The notes beneath the pieces were generated by a model. It saw nothing but the letters and a program-made list of their open reading frames with translations. It was not told the origin of the DNA and did not search any database. A stretch of 64,000 nt of DNA from Azotimanducus chitobiosivorans (GTDB taxonomy: Bacteria > Pseudomonadota > Gammaproteobacteria > Pseudomonadales > Azotimanducaceae). The stretch lies in NCBI GenBank assembly GCA_965200235.1, contig OZ241339.1, forward strand, positions 1,984,001-2,048,000. The letters are read 5' to 3'. Positions 53,585 to 62,600 of the stretch are shown here, piece after piece. The position numbers and the translations under genes are program-made. Within the stretch, counting starts at the first letter, position 1, and each line of letters starts with the position of its first letter.

Positions 53585-54793
53585 GTGTCTAAACCCGCCC
53601 CTGTCATCCCAGCCCTCTCGAATGAATCGCGGCTGAAACGAAAGATCAGAGCGCACTTACATAGTTTGGGGTATCAAAAGAATCCAGTAGGCGCGTTTGT
53701 TCTTCCTACAGACCAAAAGGACTCGATCAGGGCAGCGCATTCCGCGCATCGATTAGATGTACTCAGAAAAAACAATCATTTCGTTGACCGAGAATACTCA
53801 AGACTGAAGCACTACTTTGCACATGGGGATGATGTTGTCCCAGAGTTGGTAACGCCAAGACTTGAACTGGTTAAAGCTGGCACCTGGCAATCAAATCTCT
53901 TTCGGCTTGCTTCTTTGACTTGGTCTGTGCCGGTTTCGAGTGGATTCGGCCGACGATTGCGTTACCTAGTGTGGGACGAAAGCAACGGAAAAGTCATGGG
54001 GCTCGTTGCATTGGGCGACCCTGTGTTCAATCTAAAGGCTCGAGACTCGCACATAGGATGGGACGCGGAAGCCCGCAGGCGCAGACTTGTATATGTTCTT
54101 GATGCCTACGTACTAGGCGCACTTCCCCCATACAACTTGCTGCTTTGCGGAAAAATGGTTGCTTGCCTGATTCGGTCCGCAGAGGTGCGACAAGACTTCG
54201 AGACGAAGTACGGAGCATCTGTTGGTATTATTTCTCGTGAATACAAGTCACCTAAGCTCGTGATGGTCACAACATCATCTGCGCTGGGCCGCTCATCGGT
54301 ATACAACCGGCTACAGCTAGAAGGCGAGACCTACTTTAGGTCAGTCGGCTACACACAAGGCTGGGGGCATTTCCACTGTTCTGACGAGCTATTCGAAAAA
54401 CTGCGAGAGTATCTTCGGCAATCAGGGCACAAATACGTAGATGCTCATAGATACGGGGATGGCCCAAACTGGAGAATGCGCATCATTCGTGCCGCGTTTG
54501 ACGCTCTGGGGCTAGGTGGAAACCTGTTGCGCCACGGAATTCGGCGAGAAACTTTCGTCTCAAAGCTCGCAGCCAATGCCGGAGAGATTTTGCGGGGCGA
54601 CGAGACTACACCCAACTTTCGCGACCTCAAGAGCGTTGTGGAAATTGGAGAACTCGCAAAGTCTCGCTGGGTCATTCCGCGTAGCAAACGCAGGCCAGAA
54701 TTCGCCGAGTGGCGAGCTGAAAAGATCGGCGAACTGATCTCAACAAACCAAATCGATGCGAGAGAACCGAACAAGCGTGGTTTATTCGCATAG
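53585..54793 (+). CDS. druA: Druantia protein DruA (DUF4338)
   Basis: 402 residues from GTG 53585. The DUF4338 core is visible: 'LRYLVWDESNGKVMGLVALG' leading to 'GDPVFNLKARDSHIGW', 'LVYVLDAYVLGALPPYNLLL' and 'GKMVACLIRSAEVRQDF', and later 'YTQGWGHFHCSDELFEKLRE'. DUF4338 defines DruA, the hallmark gene of type I Druantia anti-phage systems. Biochemical function unknown to me. First gene of a same-strand five-gene operon; druB starts 32 bases downstream. Confidence 0.88.
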   Translation: MSKPAPVIPALSNESRLKRKIRAHLHSLGYQKNPVGAFVLPTDQKDSIRAAHSAHRLDVLRKNNHFVDREYSRLKHYFAHGDDVVPELVTPRLELVKAGTWQSNLFRLASLTWSVPVSSGFGRRLRYLVWDESNGKVMGLVALGDPVFNLKARDSHIGWDAEARRRRLVYVLDAYVLGALPPYNLLLCGKMVACLIRSAEVRQDFETKYGASVGIISREYKSPKLVMVTTSSALGRSSVYNRLQLEGETYFRSVGYTQGWGHFHCSDELFEKLREYLRQSGHKYVDAHRYGDGPNWRMRIIRAAFDALGLGGNLLRHGIRRETFVSKLAANAGEILRGDETTPNFRDLKSVVEIGELAKSRWVIPRSKRRPEFAEWRAEKIGELISTNQIDAREPNKRGLFA

Positions 54794-54825
54794 GCGAGGA
54801 TACCTTTGACGGCAGCAGGTAAGAA

Positions 54826-56529
54826 ATGGACTTCGCAATCGATGTGACCAGCAAACAACTTGTTTCCGCAAGTGATGCCAGCAAGTACCGACAATACAGG
54901 TGCCCCGTATGTGGTAGCAGCACCGTTCTTCGGAAAGGAAGAATCAAATCTCCGCACTTTGCTCACCGCAAGAATACGGCAGACCCAAGATGCGAAGAGT
55001 ATCACCCGTCTCCCTGCGAGTTGGCATACCACCGGGGACACCAAGCCGTGGATGTCGGCACTCAACAAAGCGAGACCACGATTGAATCGGTGCAACTGTG
55101 CATCGCCGTTCGCCTCGAGGCGAGCCAGTCCAAATGGGAACTTCGTATTCAACTTCCTCACTCGCCCGACGGAGTAGGGAGGATGAGTTACAACCTGGGC
55201 GATTTCAATCCCCGCGAAATTCACATGCCCGCCCTTTCAAAAAGGAGCACGAGTCGACGCGACTTTCCGGCGAATCCTGCCGGAACGAGGTTTCACGCAA
55301 GGTGGGTTAGCCCGGAAACGAACGTAGCATTTCGAGATGCTGTTTCAGAAGAAGTGCCCGGCCTCCAACAGGAGGGATTCACTCCCTTTCAATGCACAGA
55401 CAAAAGACTAAAGCCTCGCGCGCAGCAATTGCAGTGGGGTAATCGCTACTACGTCGCTTGGAAACATGACCTGCATCTGGATTTCCCAAAATCACTCGCG
55501 CCACACTTGTTCGCTCAGAACCGAGGTTACTCATGCGCGTTAGTCGACCTGCCGGATTTTCCAGATTTGAAGACAGAAGAATGGCTGCAATCCAACTGTC
55601 CTTGTGACTTCGAACGTCGCACAAGCAGAATGTCGGTTCTATACCCTTTTCTTACACGTCCAAACGCCAGCGGTGGAACCGACGTGCCAATGAAGCAAGG
55701 CTTTCTGCTAGGCATAGCTGAGCAGATCGGCGAAAGCAGCGTTCCCCTCATATCATTCTCCGGCGAAGACAAACATACCGAGTTGATCGAGACCTCTCCA
55801 AACTCGCGAACGGTATTGGAATTCCGAGGCGAGCATGAAGGGCGACCGGCTCAGATCCGTTTTGGTGGGAGCTTTGCGAGGGACTTTCGGCTTTATCCAC
55901 ATGGGGGCAGTGCGCGATCTGGAAAGCTGCCAGCCGTCGAAATCGAGATCGTTGCAGCCGAAGAGAAGTCATTGCGATTCGACTTACATACGTCAAGTTC
56001 TCGCAAATGGTTGGAACAAGTCAGGAACGGGCGCGCTCAACTGACCGGAGTGACATTCCCGTCATGTGCATTTGGCAAAATTAGTCTGAGAGAGGGAATA
56101 GACGGCGCTTGGAGGGAAGTGCAGCGGATCAGTTCCAGTTCGCCGAACAGAACTCGTCGACCAACTACCAGCGTGGAGAGACTGGGAAGTAAAGAGGTTG
56201 TCCAACTTGAAGAGTTCTTGAGGCGATCCAAATGCGATGTGAAGGTATCTTTTGGAACTTTTGGTAAGCTCGAGTTTTTCGCGAAATCTCATGAAGGTGG
56301 ATCGGACGACGACCTGCCCAAGGAATTGCGAGACCAGATACTCTGGCTTTGCGCGGAATCTAACCATACATACAAAACACTCGGCAGGGCAACCAAAATA
56401 ACCGCCTCAGATGAGGGCTTACTCGACATGTTTTGGCAAGTCACGCCACCAGTCAGCCTCGAACCACACCATCGATCAGTTGCACGCCGCCTGACGTCCT
56501 TATCTGCCTCGGGAAGGCTGAGAGCGTAA
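54826..56529 (+). CDS. druB: Druantia protein DruB with N-terminal zinc ribbon
   Basis: 567 residues. The N-terminus has 'YRCPVCGSSTVLRKG' and 'SPHFAHRKN' with a following cysteine near residue 56, like the zinc-ribbon N-domain of CoiA-type competence proteins. The remaining 500 residues are soluble with no motif I recognise. Position two after DruA and the size agree with DruB of type I systems. AGGTAAGA precedes ATG. Four bases separate it from druC. Confidence 0.72.
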   Translation: MDFAIDVTSKQLVSASDASKYRQYRCPVCGSSTVLRKGRIKSPHFAHRKNTADPRCEEYHPSPCELAYHRGHQAVDVGTQQSETTIESVQLCIAVRLEASQSKWELRIQLPHSPDGVGRMSYNLGDFNPREIHMPALSKRSTSRRDFPANPAGTRFHARWVSPETNVAFRDAVSEEVPGLQQEGFTPFQCTDKRLKPRAQQLQWGNRYYVAWKHDLHLDFPKSLAPHLFAQNRGYSCALVDLPDFPDLKTEEWLQSNCPCDFERRTSRMSVLYPFLTRPNASGGTDVPMKQGFLLGIAEQIGESSVPLISFSGEDKHTELIETSPNSRTVLEFRGEHEGRPAQIRFGGSFARDFRLYPHGGSARSGKLPAVEIEIVAAEEKSLRFDLHTSSSRKWLEQVRNGRAQLTGVTFPSCAFGKISLREGIDGAWREVQRISSSSPNRTRRPTTSVERLGSKEVVQLEEFLRRSKCDVKVSFGTFGKLEFFAKSHEGGSDDDLPKELRDQILWLCAESNHTYKTLGRATKITASDEGLLDMFWQVTPPVSLEPHHRSVARRLTSLSASGRLRA

Positions 56530-56533
56530 TACA

Positions 56534-58525
56534 GTGAACGAATCAAGCTACACAGAAATCCATTACACGGAAAATGCGAAGGATCGGCTCCGAAGCATAG
56601 ACAAGAAAGAACTCGAAGCTTTCTTCAAACAATTGAAACCTCGCGAGCGTGCTCAGAGCGTTTCCCAGCTCCCCAACATAAAAGGGTTCTCTACAGGCAG
56701 CGCCGCACACACAAATCAGCAAGTCAAAGTGCTTGTTGGTCAAATTGTGGTCGAGAAGCCGCAAAAGACGCAGCTTCAAAGAAACCTTAACGCGGTCGGC
56801 CTTGCCTGGTTAATGGCTGGAGATCGATTTGCCAAGCTCGGTCAAACAGTCGCCAACATCCTAAAATCATGGAGCGATAGGGAAGACGAGGCGAATATTG
56901 AAGAGTTTTACGAGAACTACGCTGACCAATTGTTCGGAGCGCTGCGCGAACTGACGATCAAAGACAAACTCACGCGAGAGGAAGTCGAGCGGTTCTTCGA
57001 ATTTAGTCCATTCTCGAATACGAAGCAAATTCAGATCATCCTCGATACCTGCAAGTCCGAGGAGCAAATAAATCGCGACAAGAAGCTTTCGGAACTCCCC
57101 AGACTCGTGGATGAGGCCCGCAACCAAATCGCCTCCTTAGAAGCGAAATTTGAGGATATCAGCAATCGCGATTCTGAGCGGTCCGAGATCACAAGAAATA
57201 TTAGCTCCAGATCGTCAGAAGCTATAGAGAAAGCATCCCGCAGCGAATCAGATATACGCCAACTGGAGACATCCTTGACTCAACTACAAACCGCTGCTGA
57301 GAGTTCCAGCAACAAGCTGCTGAGAAAATTTGAAGGCCAAGCCGAATCGGCCGCGTTGTCCCAAGCAAAAATTGAGTCGATTGAAGAGACGCTGGCAGCG
57401 ACTAACCAGCTATTGCGGGAATCTCAAGAACGAGAATTGGTCGTAAGAGAAGAATTAAAGGAACTGTCATCACGAATCGAGGACTTGCAGCTTATCTCAG
57501 ATGCCAATAGGTCAAAATCATCAGACGCCCAGCAGACCAACGACCACCCCGTTAATGCCAGATTCATCGAAACCCCTTTATCGCTAAGCAAAGTTCCGGA
57601 GCAAAGAAATGGCAACGGTGGTCAATTGCAAACGGTCTCTGAACTACGCCAAGCATCGGATCTGACGGGGAGGAATCTCGAATGTTTGGGAATCAAACCA
57701 AGTTCGGTGCATGTGCTAAAAACGGCTGTCTTGGCAGCCGTTGTCGCTGGTCAAGTTCCTATTTTCTCAGGAGTCCACGGGCGTTCGGTGGCGCAAGTCT
57801 GCGCCTTGACCATCGCAGGCAAGAACACATACCGCCTTAACATACCTGTCGGTATTCGAAGCCCCGATGACTTTCGCGGGTGCCTCGACGAAATGGAAAC
57901 GCTTGCAAGTCTTGCTGATGAAGTCTGTTGTTTGATCATTGAAGGAATCAATCGTTCCGCATTTGACGTTTTTGGAGAAACCCTGATCGAACTGATCCAA
58001 CAGTCACGCTTATCAGTTGGCAAGTCTTACCTCCCAGTAGTGATGGCAACGATTACGTCGGGACCTGCTTCACTACCTCTTTCCCATTCACACGTATCCC
58101 TTGGTCCCGTCCTGTGTTGCGACTGCGTTGACTGGCGCACGATGCCCTCCGTCGGGAGCAGGCCTGTTGGTGGACGGATTCCTTCCGAAAGTTGGCATCA
58201 AATTCGCAGTGACGCGATGAACTATCGCGGATTCAATACTGAGGAAATGGTGACCCTTTTCGATCAGGTGTCATCAACTCCCAATCCGATGCTTCGCCAA
58301 ACCGTTCATTTGGCTTATCGCGTGCTCGGGAGCATGAACGACGCTAAGCCAGAGGAGTTTGCACTTCGGCACTTGTTCTTCGGCTGGATATTGCCGATTG
58401 GAATTGTGCAGGAAAAGGAACCTATCGTTTTGCGAAACTTGCTATCCGACCATTCGGACCGACTGGACGAATGTGCTGATATTTGCGCTCGTGTTGTACA
58501 GATATACGAAGCGGGATGCTGCTGA
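56534..58525 (+). CDS. druC: Druantia protein DruC, coiled coil plus degenerate AAA segment
   Basis: 663 residues from GTG 56534. An N-terminal helical part (1-185) is followed by a long, polar coiled coil (about 185-325), a linker, and a C-terminal domain. The last has 'VPIFSGVHGRSVAQVCALTI' (409-427) where a P-loop would be expected and 'CLIIEGINRSAFDVFGETLI' (466-485), which closely resembles the McrB-type Walker B 'iiDEINRg...vfGElitli' but with E-G in place of D-E. The P-loop lysine is not present either. An inactive AAA-like module is inferred. Low GC relative to the backbone. Confidence 0.72.
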   Translation: MNESSYTEIHYTENAKDRLRSIDKKELEAFFKQLKPRERAQSVSQLPNIKGFSTGSAAHTNQQVKVLVGQIVVEKPQKTQLQRNLNAVGLAWLMAGDRFAKLGQTVANILKSWSDREDEANIEEFYENYADQLFGALRELTIKDKLTREEVERFFEFSPFSNTKQIQIILDTCKSEEQINRDKKLSELPRLVDEARNQIASLEAKFEDISNRDSERSEITRNISSRSSEAIEKASRSESDIRQLETSLTQLQTAAESSSNKLLRKFEGQAESAALSQAKIESIEETLAATNQLLRESQERELVVREELKELSSRIEDLQLISDANRSKSSDAQQTNDHPVNARFIETPLSLSKVPEQRNGNGGQLQTVSELRQASDLTGRNLECLGIKPSSVHVLKTAVLAAVVAGQVPIFSGVHGRSVAQVCALTIAGKNTYRLNIPVGIRSPDDFRGCLDEMETLASLADEVCCLIIEGINRSAFDVFGETLIELIQQSRLSVGKSYLPVVMATITSGPASLPLSHSHVSLGPVLCCDCVDWRTMPSVGSRPVGGRIPSESWHQIRSDAMNYRGFNTEEMVTLFDQVSSTPNPMLRQTVHLAYRVLGSMNDAKPEEFALRHLFFGWILPIGIVQEKEPIVLRNLLSDHSDRLDECADICARVVQIYEAGCC

Positions 58526-59656
58526 GTGGTTGAATTCGCTAGAAAGCAGACCCCGGCGCGACTCACCCTAAGCGAGGCGATTGCTCGCTTGGGTGAAATT
58601 TTGGGGTGTTCAGGACGCGAAGAAATTACTTGTGTCACTGCTTTGGCCGACTACACACGCGCCCGAGTTTTCCATCCGCACCTCAATCATCGCCCAGATT
58701 CACCAGCCCGACTCGTTCACTCACAACTTGTCTTGTCCGAAGCAAAGCGAGACATGCACTTTCTTTTTGGCGAACTGACGCCCAGAGAGTTCTCAGGATT
58801 GCTGGTCAAGAAGGTTTTCCGGTCTCTGACTCAATTAGGTGACATTGCGAAAGTTCCGGGAGGATGGAAGGCGCCGGGGCCATTTCGAGTTGTGGCAGGC
58901 AAACAGGAGGGCGGCTCGCTCTGTTTGCTGCTAGGGGGGCAGCCAACAGAACTCTTGCAAAATAGGATTGAGTCCAAAATCCGCGCTTTTGGGTGTGCGC
59001 GTTTCGCCGAATTCACCGCCCGTCAACTGCAGGCACTAGATCAATCCGACCTGCTGATTTCCATAGATGACTGGCTGGGAGGAGATCAACAAGACCTTCA
59101 ATCTTGGACAAGAAGATTTCTTAATGCGCTCATTCAGCGTATGGAGCCTTGGCCAACATCAGACCTTAGCGCCTATGAAGGCTACCTGCCGAGTGCGAAG
59201 GCCGGTAAGAACTGGGTTCCCATACAGGAGAACAAGATGCTCCGTGAAGGGGCACAGATTATTCGTGGGACCAACTCGCATACGAAGTCGTTCTCTTTTT
59301 CCCCTTGGTATCTGGTCTATGCTGGCGGCCCGCCTGAGAAGCGGAGAATTGAGCGCTTCGCGGAAATTCCTTTTGGAAACCGCCTAAAGTTGTTGTTCGG
59401 TATTGAGCGAATGCGAGATATGCACCGCTCCGTTAGCCTCAAAGACTTAGGCGCCACTTGCCATCTTCACCTTGGCTTTAAGCTTCCTCTTCCCGAACGC
59501 AAGGTGCTTGATCTAGGCTGGCCAGTGGAGGGCTCTTCATCTAAAGAAGCAAAGTCGTTCGAGTTCGCAAAAGAAACAGTACCGATCCTCGCACATGTAC
59601 TTTCGAGACTGGACATCGAAGTCAAGGTCGAGGATGCGAAGGAGGTAGTGAATTGA
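58526..59656 (+). CDS. druD: Druantia protein DruD
   Basis: 376 residues from GTG 58526, directly after the druC stop. A soluble, arginine-rich protein with no recognised domain; notable stretches are 'ALADYTRARVFHPHLNHRPD', 'FGELTPREFSGLLVKKVFRS' and 'FSFSPWYLVYAGGPPEKRRI'. The assignment comes from the fourth position and the size in the type I druA-B-C-D-E order. Its last codons carry the GGAGG that serves druE. Confidence 0.7.
   Translation: MVEFARKQTPARLTLSEAIARLGEILGCSGREEITCVTALADYTRARVFHPHLNHRPDSPARLVHSQLVLSEAKRDMHFLFGELTPREFSGLLVKKVFRSLTQLGDIAKVPGGWKAPGPFRVVAGKQEGGSLCLLLGGQPTELLQNRIESKIRAFGCARFAEFTARQLQALDQSDLLISIDDWLGGDQQDLQSWTRRFLNALIQRMEPWPTSDLSAYEGYLPSAKAGKNWVPIQENKMLREGAQIIRGTNSHTKSFSFSPWYLVYAGGPPEKRRIERFAEIPFGNRLKLLFGIERMRDMHRSVSLKDLGATCHLHLGFKLPLPERKVLDLGWPVEGSSSKEAKSFEFAKETVPILAHVLSRLDIEVKVEDAKEVVN
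59641..59645 (+). promoter_or_regulatory. Shine-Dalgarno sequence deciding the druE start
   Basis: GGAGG inside the end of druD is seven bases before TTG 59653, which overlaps the druD stop as TTGA. This fixes the druE start at a non-ATG codon. Confidence 0.7.
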
Positions 59657-62600
59657 ACTCTCAATCAGAACAAGTTGAATACGGCGTGCATTCGGTTGTA
59701 GGACAGTTGACGAAGAATCTTCAGAGCTACACTGAAGCCCAGTATCACATAAGAAATGAGTCGCTAATCCGCGAGCGCGAAAAACTCCTTCAAACAGAAG
59801 GTGTCATCGCGCAAAAGCCGCTCGTGGAAGTTACTCCTACCTATCAGTCGGGACCGGCGTATGCAGAACTCGAATTACCAAGTTCGGTGCGCGAGACATT
59901 AGGGACCCTGACAGACCTTGACGTTGGGATATATGAGCGCCCATACCTTCATCAATCGCAAGCGTTAGAGGCGTTTTTCCACGACCAGAGAGATTTGATT
60001 ATTGCGACAGGCACCGGCTCTGGGAAGACCGAGAGCTTTCTCATGGCAATCATCGGGCAACTATGCCTAGAAGCATCTGAACGACCGCACCTCGCTTCAA
60101 AAGTAGGTTGTCGTGCTCTCCTGCTGTACCCGATGAATGCCCTGGTCAACGATCAGATCTCACGGATTCGAAGGCTTTTCGGCCATCTCGAATCTTCGGC
60201 TGTCATTTCAAGAGGACGAGACCGCCCAGTCAGATTCGGCAGCTATACCAGCAAAACACCTTATCCGGGACCGCGAACTCCGTTGCGGGACATGCAACGG
60301 ATCGAGCCGCTCTTTGAAGACTACTATCTGAAACTCCTCGAGGACGCTACCAAAGTCGCTGAATTGGAGAAAATCGGCCAATGGCCGTGCAAGGACCTTG
60401 AGGCGTTCTACGATAGAAATCTGGTGGTGGAGAGAAACGGAAGGAAATCTCGGAAATGGGAGAAAAGACTACAGACTCAGCCATCTGACCGAGAACTGAT
60501 GACCCGTCACGAGATTCATAGCGCATGCCCAGACCTGCTCGTCACCAACTACTCAATGCTTGAGTACATGTTGATGCGGCCTATGGAGAGAGACATCTTC
60601 ACAAGTACCCGCGAGTGGCTTCAACAGGATTCAAGGAACGAACTGATACTTGTGTTGGATGAAGCCCACATGTATCGCGGCGCAGGGGGCGCAGAAGTGG
60701 CGCTCCTGCTGAGAAGACTGGCGCAGCGTCTCGAAATTCCGCGTGAACGGATGAGGTGCATTCTGACGAGCGCAAGTCTCGGCGAAGGTACCGAAGCCGA
60801 AGAGAAAACCCGTCAATTCGCCATGGACTTGACGGGGCTCAGCGCCGGTAGCGAAAGAGAATTTGCGCTCATTAAGGGCACCTTGGAAGAAAGAGGAAGA
60901 GCACGAGCAGCGAACATTGCTGAAATGGACGCTTTCGCAAATTTTGACATTGAGAGATTTCAGACATTCTCGGAAGACCAGCGCGAGGCGCGCACTGCCG
61001 TTGATTCTCTCGCCCGTTGTTTGAACTGGCCAGTCCTCGGACAGGAATCTGATCTTGGCAATTATCTTTATGAGCGACTCAAAGACTTCGGACCAGTCCA
61101 TCAATTGATTCAAATCACTACGGGGTCCGCGAGCTCTCTGGACGAAATTGAGAAGAAACTCTTCAACGGAATATCAGAAAAAGGCAAGCGTGCCACCGGG
61201 TCATTGCTCGCACTCGCGACATTCGCTCGACGTTACGATGGCAGGACACTCATCCCCACGCGCTTACATCTGTTCTTCAGAGGCTTGCCTGGTCTATTCG
61301 CCTGCTGCAATCCTAAGTGTGCGAACCGACGAAACCAAGGCGATTCCGACGGAATTACGGGCCGTTTGTACTTCAGACCTCGTTACACATGTGATTGCAT
61401 AGAGCGATCACGAGTGTTTGAGTTACTGACACATCGAGAATGTGGAACCGCATTCCTACGGGCCTACGCAGATGCACCCGAGCACGAGCTCCCAGATTTC
61501 CTATGGCACGAGTCTGGGGCGCGGTTGTGGGAGCGTGATCAGGGGAAACTCGAAGAAGTCGATTTGCTCATCGATGGGCCGCCTCAGCGAGAGCACGTGA
61601 GCAATTGCGACGAGGTTTGGATCGATGTACTAAGCGGACACCTAACGCCCCAAAAGCCTTCGAATGATAACGGTTTTCTGAAGGCGTGGATTCCGGCATC
61701 GTCCGGCGATTTTCGAGAAACCAGCGGCAGATTCAAGTTCCAAAACTGTCCCGTGTGCGGTAAGAAAGCATACAACAACGGTCAATCAAGCATCATGAAC
61801 CATGCAGTGAAGGGTGAAGCACCCTTCGCCAGTCTCATAAAGGCCCAGTTACTCACCCAGCCTGCGACGCGCAAAGCGTCTCGAACATTCCCGAATGCAG
61901 GCCGAAAATCCTTGATCTTTTCCGATGGGAGGCAAAAGGCAGCGCGTCTCGCACGGGATATTCCGAGAGAAGTCGAGAAGGACATGTTTCGTCAACTCCT
62001 ATCAAAGGCCGTGCACCGCCTTCATTCGATAGGTCGTGAGGCAACCTTGAAGCGCCAATTGTATGTTGCTTTCTTGACCGTGTTGAGAGACCTAAATCTC
62101 GCTTTATTCGATGGCGAGGACAGAAAGGCTATCGAGAAGCATCTTGCAAGGCTTCGCAAAGATTACCGTGATGACGATCTTGAAGACATATTGGACGACG
62201 AGTTTGAGCCTGGCGATGTGCCCGCCACATTCCAAGAGATGCTGCTTTCCGAATTGTGCGGACGTTACTATTCGTTGGCTGGCTCGACCGTAGGCTTTCT
62301 GAGACCGACGAAGCGAGCGCTACAGAGGCTACTGAAACAAGTTGAAGGCCAGAGTATCTCGTTCTCCGACAAAGACATAGATGGCCTTGCGACCATATGG
62401 ATCATGGGACTGGCGGACGACTATGCGATCGATCATGAGATAAAGGCTCCGGTGAGAGCAAAAGCTTCCGGCTTTCACAGGGACCCTTGGGGGTCCAAGG
62501 GTCGCTTTAGCAGATCATTGCAGTCTTGCTTGCCTTTCATTTTGCAATCCGATGAGTCTGCCGTCAGAGAGCTGGAGGCTGCTCTTCTTGATGTCTTCGC

